Source: Nyssa sinensis
Taxonomy: Eukaryota; Streptophyta; Magnoliopsida; Cornales; Nyssaceae
Direction of reading: 5' to 3'
Length of the DNA stretch: 64,000 bases
Assembly (NCBI GenBank): GCA_008638375.1
Contig: CM018043.1
Span: 37,461,396 to 37,525,395 of the forward strand
Position numbers and translations under genes: made by a program. Shown piece by piece: positions 21,777-33,255 of the stretch. Under the pieces are notes generated by a model. That model ran no database searches. It was given only the letters and a program-made list of their open reading frames with translations, and was not told the origin of the DNA. Every line of letters begins with the position of its first letter. Position 1 is the stretch's first letter.

Positions 21777-24700
21777 TGTCACGCCCCGAATTTCGACAAA
21801 CCCGAGGAGTGAGTGAAATAAACAAAAAGGGAATAATAAAGGACAATTACATGCATTTCAAACACTAACCCAATTCATGTCCTAACACTGATCCATAGGG
21901 CCTTGCCCGTTGTTTCATAACATACAAATAAACATATATGGTTTAGGGCTTATGCCTTTGTACAACATCAAAATATGCCCCAAGGGCCAAAAATCCTCCA
22001 TGATCCCCGTCTCCTCTGTTCTCTAAGACTTCCTCAAGTCTCAAGCACTAAGGGCATCATCTATAATATGATATCCCACGAATGGGTTAGCGCAACTATT
22101 GGTATGACACAATGCTAATGCAAGGAACAAAATTAAGGCGTGGCATGTGCAAGTGTATATTTATAATCTACATTACATCCAATTCATCAACATAATGCAA
22201 AGGTCGTGTACATGATACATCCATGCAAACTCTATGCCACACCCATGTCTCGTTTACGGACCGCATCCAATGGATCCATGAGTATCAATGCAACGGCTAA
22301 TTTTGGATTTTTCACCACAGGATCTACACCCTCATAATGCAATTGCACCGAAGTGCTCAACCCACACTATATTCCAAAGGATTCACCATATGCCAATATG
22401 CTTTTGATTTCATCAAGCAATAACGCAATCTCAATGTAGCATTTTATCGAACATATGGCGTATGCTTTCATTAATGAATTTTACTTAAAGCAACAATAAC
22501 ATTTGAATCACAAAACTTCTCCCACAAGTCAGTATGCTATGCACCATTAATTTAAACACATGCTCAAATCACCCATTCACGATCTTTACAATTCTCCAAG
22601 AACATAAATCACACACAGCACCAACACATGGAAATAATCATAACTCCCAAAGAGTAACAAAGAACGCACAAACACATAAACAATCAACTCAAGGTTTCTT
22701 TTCAAAGCAACATTCCTTATGTGATTACCTAACATCAAATAAACATATGATTCATTCAATCAACATGCAAATCATTCCTAAACTTAATCATATTCCTTAC
22801 TTAGCAAAATATCATACCTGATAGAGTTGTGTCCATTACGCAGTCAAACCGACCGGTGATAACACAGTCCTCTAATTGTATCTGTCTAGAAGATCAAACC
22901 GTCGCCTCCTTTCCTTATAGTGTTCCTAAGATTCACAATTTATGTCTTAGTGTATCGTCACATAAACTTATGCTATTCATCAAATTTTATGTCTTTTTAC
23001 TATTGGTATCTCTTTTACTTGAATAGACTCTACCATTGAATCTGGAATGTCGAATAAAGTCGATTTAGGCTTTCGTGGAATTTAATTTGGATGTCCGTAC
23101 TAAAAAGCGCAAAATGGTCATTTTGCACCTTTACGGGTTCTTACTTCTTGAGACCTCTTTTGGCAAATCAAACTCCATGGTTGACTCCGGAATACTCGAA
23201 ATAATAAAAACTCACTATTCTTTTATTTTAATCAGAGTTCGTTTGACTACTCTTCGACTCAGGGGCATTTTAGCCTTTTACTCTTTCATGCATTGTATTG
23301 TTCGGTGTTTCATTTGCTAGTATGGACTCCACCATTGAGTCCAGAATGTCCGACATAATTAAAATGGACTATCTTTTATGTCTAAACAGCCTTGGGTATT
23401 GTTAAGGGCAATACAGTCATTTATAATTTACGTGTCTGTATTTTTCGGGACTTAATTTCACCAATTGGACTCCACCATTGAGTCCAGGGTGCCCGAAATA
23501 GTAAAAATATACTATTCATTTTGGACTTCGTTTGACCCATTTAGGATCCAAGGGTAAAATAGTCATTTTACCCAAATTAATAAAGTAATTAAATAATTTA
23601 TTTTATTATTTATTTATTTTTAGGGGCTTATTTAAATAAATTTCTTAAAATCTGGGCCAGATCATAATTATTCAAAATTGTTAGGGCCAAACTGTAATTA
23701 AAACAAGTTAAGGTTTTTCTTATTTAAATTAAATTATTGAACCAGTGGGTTCATCACCCTAAACCCTAGACCAGTTCATATTTCCCCTGAACCGATTGGT
23801 CCAAGCTTCCCAATTAAACCGGAATCCAATAACCTTTTTAATCCTCTTATCTACGGTTAGGTTAGGACCAACCCAATTTCAATTTCCTATAGCTGTAACC
23901 AAACAGCCCCAATTGAACTTTAAATTTTTTAAAACTCAATGCCTAAAACGACGTAGTTCAACTTGCCCCTTATATCCGGTCAGGTCCCGATCCGACCCGT
24001 GTCTGGTACTATTCATCATCTTCCTCATGACGATGAACAGTAACCCTAAAATCGAAAATCTTAAAAGCTAAATTAGTGAGTTTTTGGCCATGGATTTCCA
24101 CTGTTATTGATTCTAAAGTGTTTCTGGGAGCTTAATAAACACTTTGACATTTGCTATATGGATTGGAACGAGCTCAAACGTTAGGTCTATGGTGGGATAA
24201 CCGAACTTGCAACTAATCCATACATGCTTGTTTTTGGTCCAAAGCTTGTGGGATTTCTTCTATTGTGACCTAGTCGTCATGGGGTTCAAGCCCCCATTCT
24301 CAAAATCATATTTAACAGTGAGTTTTGAAGCTTGTGACTAAAACCCGAAACCTGCACCTCTAAATTTTTGGGGTCTTCTCTAGGCTATTAGGTCACGGAA
24401 CAGGGTATTTGAGATGCTATTGGGGTCTAGTAAAGGTTCCTATAACCCAAACATGGTTTAGTTCAGGTGGTTTTAGACCTGCTCTAAGAGAGGTATTTTA
24501 ATGGCTGTTCTTCACAGTTTTGGGTTTTGTCAAGCCTTTTTTTTACCTTCTAGTTTAGTTCTGATAATTTATAATGCCCAAATGAACTCATGCATGCTTA
24601 AAAAGGGCTTAAAACAACTTGCATTTATTCCTAACTTTTAGAGAGAGAAAATAATGGGTTTTTGTAGATTCACCTCAACACTGGACTCTCGTTCCTTCTT

Positions 24701-25479
24701 CTCCTTGTTCTCTTCCTCCTCTCCTTTTCTAAATCCCAAATCACTCTTCAGTTTCTCACTTGCTTTTTCTCCTTCTCTTTTCCCTAATCAATCCCACACT
24801 ATGTATAAACATCATCACACCTGCCTCTCTCTCCCCTCTCTCCACTTCAAACCTGCTCTTATCATCACCTTTGCTCTTTGTGCACTCACACAATCTTCCA
24901 GTTCTAATCTCACACTATCACACGTAACACTCATATGCATACATATATATATATACACACACATATACATATGACAACACACACACACACACAACTCCCC
25001 TCACCTGTTCACCTGCTGTTTCTCTTCTCCTTTTCCTCTTTTCTGAATTCCTCTTTGTCCCCCCTCTTGTCTTTCAGTTTTTCATTAAATGCATTGCTTG
25101 TGTTTGTAGTCATGTATATATATATATATATATATGTATATATTATATGACACACACACACACACACTAAATACAATAACCTACACACACACACAACCGA
25201 CACTACACACCTACTTGCGTGTTACACTTTATCTTTGGCACACATGTATACACACATATACACAAATACAATTAATTATACACAATTGTACACTTATACA
25301 CATTTACATATATGCATGTATATTTAGGTATATTTCCTCATTTTCATGTATACATATATATATTAGAATATTTTTCATAGTCTAAATTAATTAAAATTAA
25401 TTAAAAATTTAAGACATTCAAATAGTGCTCTATTATATAAAAAAAAATTATTCTCATTTTTTTTTTTCAGGTCTTTACA
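21777..25479 (-). mobile_element. Solo LTR, Tekay-like family B
   Basis: On the plus strand it runs from TGTCACGCCCCGAATTTC to CAGGTCTTTACA, so the sense strand is minus. GTCCT flanks it on both sides (21772-21776 and 25480-25484). It interrupts Copia gag, and removing it restores continuous gag reading. The 3703-bp LTR carries four copies of the GGACTC hairpin (23025, 23170, 23324, 23467), the perfect palindrome GCAAAATGGTCATTTTGC (23109-23126), a T-arm-like hairpin (24279-24297) and CA/TA microsatellites at its sense start. Confidence 0.92.
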
Positions 25480-25967
25480 GTCCTGCTAGGCAAACTGCCA
25501 TGAAGGCTCGCATGAACACTAAAATGTTAGAAAGAACTCCAGTAAGAGAACTTATTTTAAAAAAGATCGAATTTTTAAATGAATTGGATCTTCTAGGGGC
25601 TGGGATTGATGTTAAGTCCCAAGTAAATATTATCCTTGAGTCGCTGCCAGACTCTTTTAATCAGTTTAAACTTAATTACAATATGAATAAAATGAATTTA
25701 AATTTAGCTAAGCTTCTTAGCTTTTTACAGGTAGCGAAGGGTATTATCAAAAACCATCGTAGTGCTCATGTGGCTGAGGGTTCTTCTTCCAAGCCTAATC
25801 CTAAGGGAAAGGGCAAGGGGAAGAAGAAAAAGAACCCCAAAAACTCTAAAAGAAATATGGATGCTAGAGGGAGTATAAGCAAAGGAAATAAAACGAGAAA
25901 ATCCCAAGCCCAAAGAAAAGTGTTTTCATTATGGGCTTATGGGGCACTAGAAAATGAATTTTCATAA
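25480..25967 (+). pseudogene. Copia gag, C-terminal part
   Basis: Continues gag: PARQTAMKARMNTKMLERTP, then LILKKIEFLNELDLLGAGID, SQVNIILESLPDSFNQFKLN and a Lys/Gly-rich nucleic-acid-binding tail (KGKGKGKKKKNPKNSK). The zinc knuckle expected next is decayed (the FSLWAYGALEN frame; an alternative frame retains only CFHYGLMGH). The upstream part of the open frame (25425-25484) is solo-LTR sequence, so the apparent start Met is not the gag start. Confidence 0.85.
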
Positions 25968-26867
25968 TTATCTAAACAATAGGAGGAACTAAGATATAAT
26001 CGAGTCGCTATTTATTAAAATAAGCTACATAGCGGGTACTTCAAATTCCTGGTGTATTAACTCTGGTGCAACTAATTACATATGTAATTCGTTGTTGGAG
26101 TTTGAGGAGACTAAGATGCTAAGTGATAGTGAGATTACCTTACACTTGGGGAAAGAAGCAAAGGTTGCTATAGTGTCTATATGAGATATATGACACTGAG
26201 AAGAATTATTCAAAGAACCTGCCACTTAAAAGAAAAGTTTTTTCTACTAATTCAACTTATCTTTGGCATTTGAGGTTGGGTCATATTAATCTAAATAGGA
26301 TTAATGGACTGGTAAATGAGGGTACCTTATTTTCCTTGGTTATTGAACCATTATCAGTTTGTGTATCCTGTTTAGAAAGAAAATTAACCATGAGACCCTT
26401 TTCAGCCAAAGGGAACAAAGTTAAAGAATTATTGGAATTAGTTCATACTAATGTATGTGGACCCCTAAATGTTTGGGCTAGAGGAGGATACGAGTATTTC
26501 ATCACATTCACTAATGACTACTCAAGATATAGTTATGTCTATTTGTCAAACCATAAGTCAGAAACTTTTGAAAAGCTCAAAAAACTTTGGGCAAAAGTGG
26601 AGAAACAATTAGACAAAAACATTAAATTACTTCGATCAGATCAAGATGAAGAATATATCTCTAGCGACTTCAAGTAGTATTTGTTGGATAATGAGATTCT
26701 ATCCAAATTTTATGCACCTAGCATGCCTCAACAAAGTGGTATAACTAAAAGAAGAACATGTCTCTTTTAGATATGGTGAGATCAATGATGAGTTATTCAG
26801 ATTTACCTATATTCCTCTAAGGATACCCACTTGAAACAATAGTATATATTTTGAACACAATTCCAAC
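25968..26867 (+). pseudogene. Copia protease, GAG-pre-integrase and integrase N-terminal part
   Basis: The protease motif reads WCINSGATNYICN: the catalytic Asp of D-S-G is Asn (codon 26059-26061). GAG-pre-integrase follows with LWHLRLGHINLNRINGL and CVSCLERK. The integrase core has HTNVCGP, where the first catalytic Asp is Asn (26450-26452), then FTNDYSRYSYVYL and LRSDQDEEYIS (second Asp kept). In PQQSGITKRR the catalytic Glu is Lys (26747-26749). A stop at 26675 and several after 26767 break the frame. The Tekay-like element enters at 26868 and integrase resumes at 37988. Confidence 0.88.
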
Positions 26868-29650
26868 TATCACGCCCCAAATTCCAGCGAACCCGAGGCG
26901 TGAGTAACGAGACAAAAAGAAACAAAATAATAAAGAAATGAAAGATAATAATGACATTCTCATACATTCCGTACACTGTTCTGATACATGTATAAAGTCC
27001 GGTCCATTGGTTCACAACCTACAAAATAAAATATAGTCTCGGGCTTATGCCCTTACACAATATCAAAAGAGCCCCTTGGGCCCAACATGATCCTCAATCA
27101 GACCGTCTCTATGTCTCGTACAGCTGGGACATCATCTGAAATGTTTGCCCCACTAAAGGGGTCAGCTCAACATGCTGGTACAATATAATGCTAATGCAAG
27201 AAACAAAACTAAGGTCGTGGCATGTGCAAGTGTACAGTTATTCCTACATGGCATTCGATATCATGATAGCAATATATAAACAGTACATAGTATATGAATA
27301 GTATGCGTGACACACCCATGCAACTCTATGCCACCCATGTCTCATGATACGGTCATTCTCCGCTGGCATGAGTACCGCCACTTATGTCTCGCTTCACGGT
27401 CCGGAATCCATCAGGCTGGCAAGTACCTAATGGCCGATTTTGGGTTTTTCACCACAGGATCTGCACCCTCATAATGCAAAGCACCAAGTGCTTACCCACG
27501 CCATGTCCAAGGAATCACACCATGCCAATATGCTCTAATCTCATCATGTCATAATGCAATCTCAATGATGCATCTCATTCATACATAAAACATGCTTTCA
27601 AGTGTACAATTCATAACATCAACAGTTCTTCAAAGCAGATAATTCACACACCACGTTAACACATGCGATATACCCATAATCATCATCCAACTAAACAAGA
27701 TAGCACAAAGCACATAAGCATGTGAACACTCAGACAAACATGTGAACAATTAATACAGCAAAGCAAGTATTCCTAATCTCAATTCTATTTCTTACTTAGC
27801 ACAATATATCGTACCTGGTAATCGATCTCAAATCGGAAGGTATACTCATAGTCAAGTGAAACCACCGTAAGAACACTAAAGGTCAGGTCACCTTCTCTTT
27901 GCCTTTCCGTGTCCCTAAAATTCATAACATGAAACTCAGTTTAATCATCACTTGAATTCATTCTATTCGTCAAATTTTATGTCTTCAATTCATAAGTTTC
28001 TATTTTTCTAATTTAGACTCCACTATTGAGTCCGGAACGCTGAAGAAACTAAGTTTAGACCTTCGTAGAATTCAATTCGGACACCTGGGTTAAAAAGGGC
28101 AAAATAGTCATTTTGCACTTTACACGGGTCCTTACATTTCGTGACCTCTTTTCACAAATCGGACTCTACGGTTGAGTCCGGAATGCTCGAGATAATAAGG
28201 TTTCACTATTTGTTTACCTAATTTGGAGTTCATTTGATTGTATTTCAATTCAGGGGTATTTTGGTAATTTTATACGTCGTTACGTGTCTTTTATTTTTTG
28301 GGACCCCGTTTCGTAAAACGGACCTCACCATTGGTCTCAGAATGGCCGAGATAGTCAAAATACACTAATGACTTGTCCCATTTGGACTCCAGAATATATT
28401 TGAATATTTAATTAATTTAATTAATTTAATTAAATAATTAATTAATTAATATTTTATTAATAATTTAATCAGGTGGGTAAAAGTGAAATTTCCAACAGTT
28501 GGGGGGTCAATTTGTAATTTCCGAAAGTTCAGGGTTAAGGTTCAAATTCTAAAAGGTTCAAATTCTAAAAGGTTCAAATTGAAACTAGTTTAATTTGTTA
28601 TTCTTAACCAGGTTAACCAAACAGGGGCAAATCCTAGAACAGGGATAGGATATCCCGGTTTTAATTTAATTCCCATTTCTTAATTTCTTATCCTTGCAAC
28701 CAAACGGGCCAAACTAGGTTTTTAATTTAAAACAATGGGCTGACACGTGGCAGGGGCGGGTCAGCCCAAGCCCGACCCGGACCCGTACAGTCCTCATCTC
28801 CCCCCCCGTTTTTCCGGTAGGGTTCCGGCGGTCTCCGGTCACCTTCTCCGGCGACGTCGCCGGAACTGTAAAAATCAAGTTTTTAAACTTGATTTTTTTT
28901 TGGCGTTTTCAAACCCTCTTTCGATTCCAAACCATCCCAAAGTGATTTTTGGACATTTTAACACTGTTTTGAAGCTCCCAATTGCAATGAAAAGCCTAGA
29001 CTCCTCCCCATGGCCGTGACCTGCACATCCATTTTTCTCCCTCATTTCTCAACCATTTTGGTTGATTCTTGTCCCTAAATTCTCCATAATTTATGCTCTA
29101 TAAGTTCCAACAATTAAATCTAAGCAATAGGCTACAAAACAAGTTGGATATTTGAGAGATTTTCTAGAGAGAGAAAGCTTACGGTTATGGGTTTCCAACC
29201 CTGTGATGGTGCTTCTCTCCTCTTGCTTTGCCTCTGTTCTCCCCTTTGGCCTCCTTAGCTTCCTTCTTTCTGCTTCTCTTTCAAAAACCAGAGCACACAC
29301 CTCACTCTCTCTCTTTCCTTTCACTTTCTCTCTCTACACTTCTCTCTCTCTCTCTCTAAAATTCCACGACAGGTCTGCTCTTCTCCACTCTCTTCACTCA
29401 CTTATACACACATATACATACAGACCACACTCACACACTTCCAACCACCCTCTTACACACACCATGCCTCCCATGCCCCTTGGAGTGTTTTACACTCCAT
29501 CACCCACTCACTTACTGCACACTCCCACCCACATGACACACACAATCAGCTTTTATATATATATATACACATTTAAATACACACTCATATGTACACACAT
29601 ATACACACCAAACAATTTAATTTATATATACATACACACACATCATAACA

Positions 29651-29690
<40 letters not shown>

Positions 29691-29749
29691 TTAATGATAA
29701 CAACTTGAGAATTTTATTTTAAAAAAAAAAAAATTTTCAGGTTGTTACA
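26868..29749 (-). mobile_element. 3' LTR of the full Tekay-like element
   Basis: Plus-strand ends are TATCACGCCCC (TG changed to TA at the first dinucleotide) and GGTTGTTACA. At 2882 bp it aligns along its whole length with 35064-37982. It holds hairpins at 28015 and 28161, a palindrome at 28099, a G4 motif complement at 28765-28784, a pyrimidine-rich stretch (29280-29360) and a (TAA)n run at 29652-29686. Confidence 0.95.
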
Positions 29750-29762
29750 TCCTTCCCTCCTT
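29750..29762 (-). promoter_or_regulatory. Polypurine tract
   Basis: The minus strand reads AAGGAGGGAAGGA immediately before the 3' LTR start TGTAACAACC. This is the expected plus-strand primer site and confirms the orientation. Confidence 0.9.
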
Positions 29763-29815
29763 ACAGAAATTTCGTCCCGAAATTTAAAATAACTAAAACA
29801 AAAGAAAATACATCA

Positions 29816-31210
29816 CTAATCAAATAACTCGGGGTATCTAGCACGGACCTCGGCCTCACGCTCCCAAGTAGCCTCCTCGACCCCATGATGGTTCCAACGA
29901 ACCTTGACCAAAGGGATGGTCCTGCCTCGCAAAACCTGGTCCCTCGAGTCCAATATCTCTACGGGTCTCTGGTCATAGGAAGCGTCCCCCTCTAGCTGAA
30001 GATCCACCCAATCAAGTACATGTGAGGGGTCGGGATGGTACTTCCTCAGCATCGATACATGAAAGACGTCGTGAACCCCAGATAGCTGTGGCGGTAAGGC
30101 TAGCTTATAAGCCACCTCACCAACTCTCCCAAGAATCTCAAAGGGGCCAATAAATCGTGGCGACAGCTTCCCACCACGTCCAAATCTCCTCAAGCCCCGT
30201 CTAGGAGACACCTTGAGGAACACATGGTCCCCCACCTCAAATGCCAAGGGCCGCCGCCTCCTATCCGCATAGCTCCTCTGGCGGCTCTGAGCTGTCAATA
30301 GACGCTGCCTGATCACCTGTATCTTGTCCGTGGTCTCACGGACTATATTGGGCCCCAAGGCAGCTGTCTCTCCCACCTCAGTCCAACATACCGGGGAGCG
30401 GCACGGCCTACCATACAACGCCTCAAATGGTGCCATCTCTATACTGGACTGATAGCTGTTGTTGTAGGCAAACTCGACCAAGGCGAGGTGATCCTCCCAG
30501 CTACCCCTGAAATCCATGACACAAGCCCTAAGCATGTCCTCGAGGATCTGAATGGTACGCTTTGACTGGCCGTCGGTCTGGGGGTGAAAGGCAGTACTAA
30601 ACTGGAGCTGTGTCCCTAAGGCCGTCTGGAGACTCTGCCAAAATCGGGCAGTGAAACGTGGGTCCCTATCTGAAACAATGGATACCGGTACCCCATGCAG
30701 TCGTACAATCTCTCGAATATACAACCTACTGAGGGTATCTGATGAATCAGTCACTCTGATAGGCAAGAAGTGAGCAGACTTCGTCAGCCTGTCCACGATA
30801 ACCCAAACTGCATCATGGCCCCTCGGTGACCTAGGAAGACCCATCACGAAATCCATAGTAATGTGCTCCCACTTCCACTCGGCCACTGGCAATGGCTGCA
30901 ACAATCCCCCAGGTCTCTGGTGCTCAGCCTTCACCTGCTGGCACGTGAGATATCTCAACACGAACTGCGCCACATCTCTCTTCATCCCCGCCCACCAATA
31001 CTGACGGCGCAGATCGTGATACATCTTAGTGCCCCCTGGGTGCACTGCCAGACGTGAGTGGTGAAAATCCCTAAGGACCTCAGCCCTGAGAGACTCTGGG
31101 ACAAAAACTCTACCCAAATACCTCAGACTAAGGTCAGAATGCACCGTCCATCCCGCAAATCCCTCGGGACTAGCAATCCGTACTCTGATCTGATCTGCCT
31201 CAACATCCAC
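29816..31210 (-). pseudogene. Integrase with C-terminal chromodomain (frameshifted from RT)
   Basis: An open frame of 464 codons. The zinc-binding N-terminus shows [11 protein letters not shown] and RYLTCQQ, where the first Cys of the C-x2-C pair is Tyr (30950-30952). The core shows [10 protein letters not shown] (Asp 1), IVSDRDPRF (Asp 2) and [13 protein letters not shown], where the catalytic Glu is Lys (30560-30562). The C-terminus has [11 protein letters not shown], then [13 protein letters not shown] and a chromodomain-like end ([19 protein letters not shown]), typical of Tekay chromoviruses that target heterochromatin. It is out of frame with the RT because of a 1-nt loss near 31213-31216. 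Catalysis is expected to be lost even though the frame is open. Confidence 0.92.
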
Positions 31211-32643
31211 TAGCTGTCCTCTATCACTCTAGTCAAAAGGGTGGGCTGTGCACACAAGCTGAACAGTGTGGCCTGTCCCTCAAACTCAGCAATATCTAGA
31301 TCAAACTCGCCAATATCCCCCATCATCTCCCACTCCCTGATGGCAATACTGGCAATAGTACCCCTCGACCTCCTGCTGAGTGCATCAGCCACCACATTGG
31401 CCCTCCCTGGGTGGTACTGAAGGTCAAAATCATAATCCTCCATGTACTCCATCCACCTCCTCTGCCTCAGGTTCAAGTCCTTCTGCGTGAAGATATACCT
31501 GAGGCTCTTGTGGTCAGAGAATACCTCGAATCTCTCCCCGTATAAGTAGTGTCGCCAACTCTTCAGTGCAAAGATGACGGCAGCTAACTCCAAGTCATGT
31601 GTGGGGTAGTTCCGCTTATGGTTCTTCAACTGACGAGAACCGTAGGCTACCACTCTGCCATCCTGCATCAATACACAACCTAATCCCTCTCGGGAAGCAT
31701 CACAGTACACAGCATAGCCCACTCCCCTCTCAGGTATGATCAAAACAGGCGCTGAAGTCAACCTCCTCTTCAGCTCCTGAAAAGACTGCTCACAGTCCTC
31801 TGTCCATAAGAATCTGATGCCCTTGCGCGTCAGACGAGTCATCGGCGCGGCAAGACGGGAGAAACCCTCCACAAATCGTCGGTAGTATCCGGCCAACCCC
31901 AGAAAACTCCGAATCTCAAATACACTGCTCGGTCTCTCCCAGCTCATGACAGCCTCAATCTTGGAGGGATCCACAGATACCCCTCCACTAGATACTACAT
32001 GTCCCAAGAACTGTACCTCTCGAAGCCAGAACTCACACTTCGAGAACTTGGCAAATAGCCGATGCTCTCTCAAAATCTGCAGTACAGTCCTCAAATGATA
32101 GGCATGCACATCCTCAGCAGGTGAATACACTAAGATGTCATCTACAAATACCACGACGAACTGATCCAGGTAAGGACTGAAAATGCGGTGCATCAAGTCC
32201 ATGAATGCCGCTGGGGCATTCGTCACTCCAAAGGGCATGACCACAAACTCATAGTGACCATAGCGAGTGCGGAAGGCTGTCTTCGCTATGTCTTCCTCCC
32301 TGACCCTCAACTGGTGGTAACCCGATCTAAGATCAATCTTCGAGAAGCATCTCGAACCTCTCAGCTGATCAAATAAATCGTCGATCCTCGGCAACGGGTA
32401 CTTATTCTTGATAGTAACCCGGTTCAGCCTCCTGTAATCTACACATAGTCGTAGTGTCCCGTCCTTCTTCTTCGCGAACAGTGCCGAGGCACCCTACGGA
32501 GAAGTGCTAGGACGGATAAACCCCTTCCGCTGTAGATCAGTCAACTGCTCCCTCAGCTCTCTCAACTCAGCTGGGGCCATGCGGTAAGGTGGTATGGAAA
32601 TGGGTGTAGTACCAGGAATGAGCTCTATAGTGAACTCGATCTC
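31210..32643 (-). pseudogene. Reverse transcriptase and RNase H
   Basis: The RT contains [25 protein letters not shown] and the catalytic FVDDILVYS. The RNase H contains [20 protein letters not shown] and SDHKSLRY, all active-site acids present, followed by [13 protein letters not shown]. Upstream of the 394-codon open frame (from 32394), the same frame continues to 32643 through a TAG at 32494-32496 that replaces the Trp of the usual SPWGA motif. The frame ends at 31210 because of a 1-nt deletion before integrase. Otherwise the domain looks intact. Confidence 0.92.
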
Positions 32644-33255
32644 TCATCTAGGGGGTAGACAAGTCAAGTCACTCGGGAAGACGTCGGGGAACTCATCCAC
32701 GACTGGGGGTAACACAATCTCTGCAGTCTCAAAATCACCCGCAATCAGACTAGCCAACATATAACAGTGGCCTCCCCAGCTCCTAGAATCACGCACTGGA
32801 GGAATCAAGAAATCCCCCCGATCCCCTGTGAAATAAAAGCAGTCTCCCTCCGGAGTGCATACAGTCACCCTCCCCCTGTAGCAGTCTATACTCGCCCGAT
32901 AGGTGAACAACCAATCCATCCCCAGAATCACATCAAACCCAGACATATCAAGTACAATAAGATCAAAATGGAGAATACGATCAGCTATCTCTATCGAGTA
33001 ATCTCTACAGATCCTCGTCAGTACTACAACACCCCCAACTGGCGTACCAACATGCAACGGGGGGTCCAACCAAGCTATATCCAGACCCAATGACATGGCA
33101 AGTGCAGTAGAAATGAATGAGTGTGATGCTCCTGAATCTATCAATACACTGGCCCATGAACTGGATATGAGAAATGTACCTCGGACTACTGACGGTCCGG
33201 CAGCAGAGGTCTCCGGGGTGGCTACTGCGTAGACTCGGCCCTGTATGGTCTGGCC
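32644..33255 (-). pseudogene. Aspartic protease
   Basis: Contains the active-site triad IDSGASHSFIS and the flap/second-half motif GFDVILGMDWL, in frame with gag and RT. It begins after a TAG (33256-33258) and ends at a TGA (32644-32646). Both stops look like C-to-T changes, of a Gln and an Arg codon. The apparent Met at 33144 is internal to the motif and is not a real start. Confidence 0.9.

Noticed and set aside
24935..25385. ORFs of Thr/His/Ile/Tyr repeats
   Set aside because: Translations of CA and TA microsatellites at the LTR sense start. The same applies at 10748-11140, 29152-29694, 49582-49942, 52756-53034 and 59366-59806.
29091..29324. 77-codon ORF present in both Tekay LTRs (also 37316-37549)
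   Set aside because: Duplicated only because the LTRs are near-identical. It overlaps a pyrimidine-rich stretch and has no recognisable domain.
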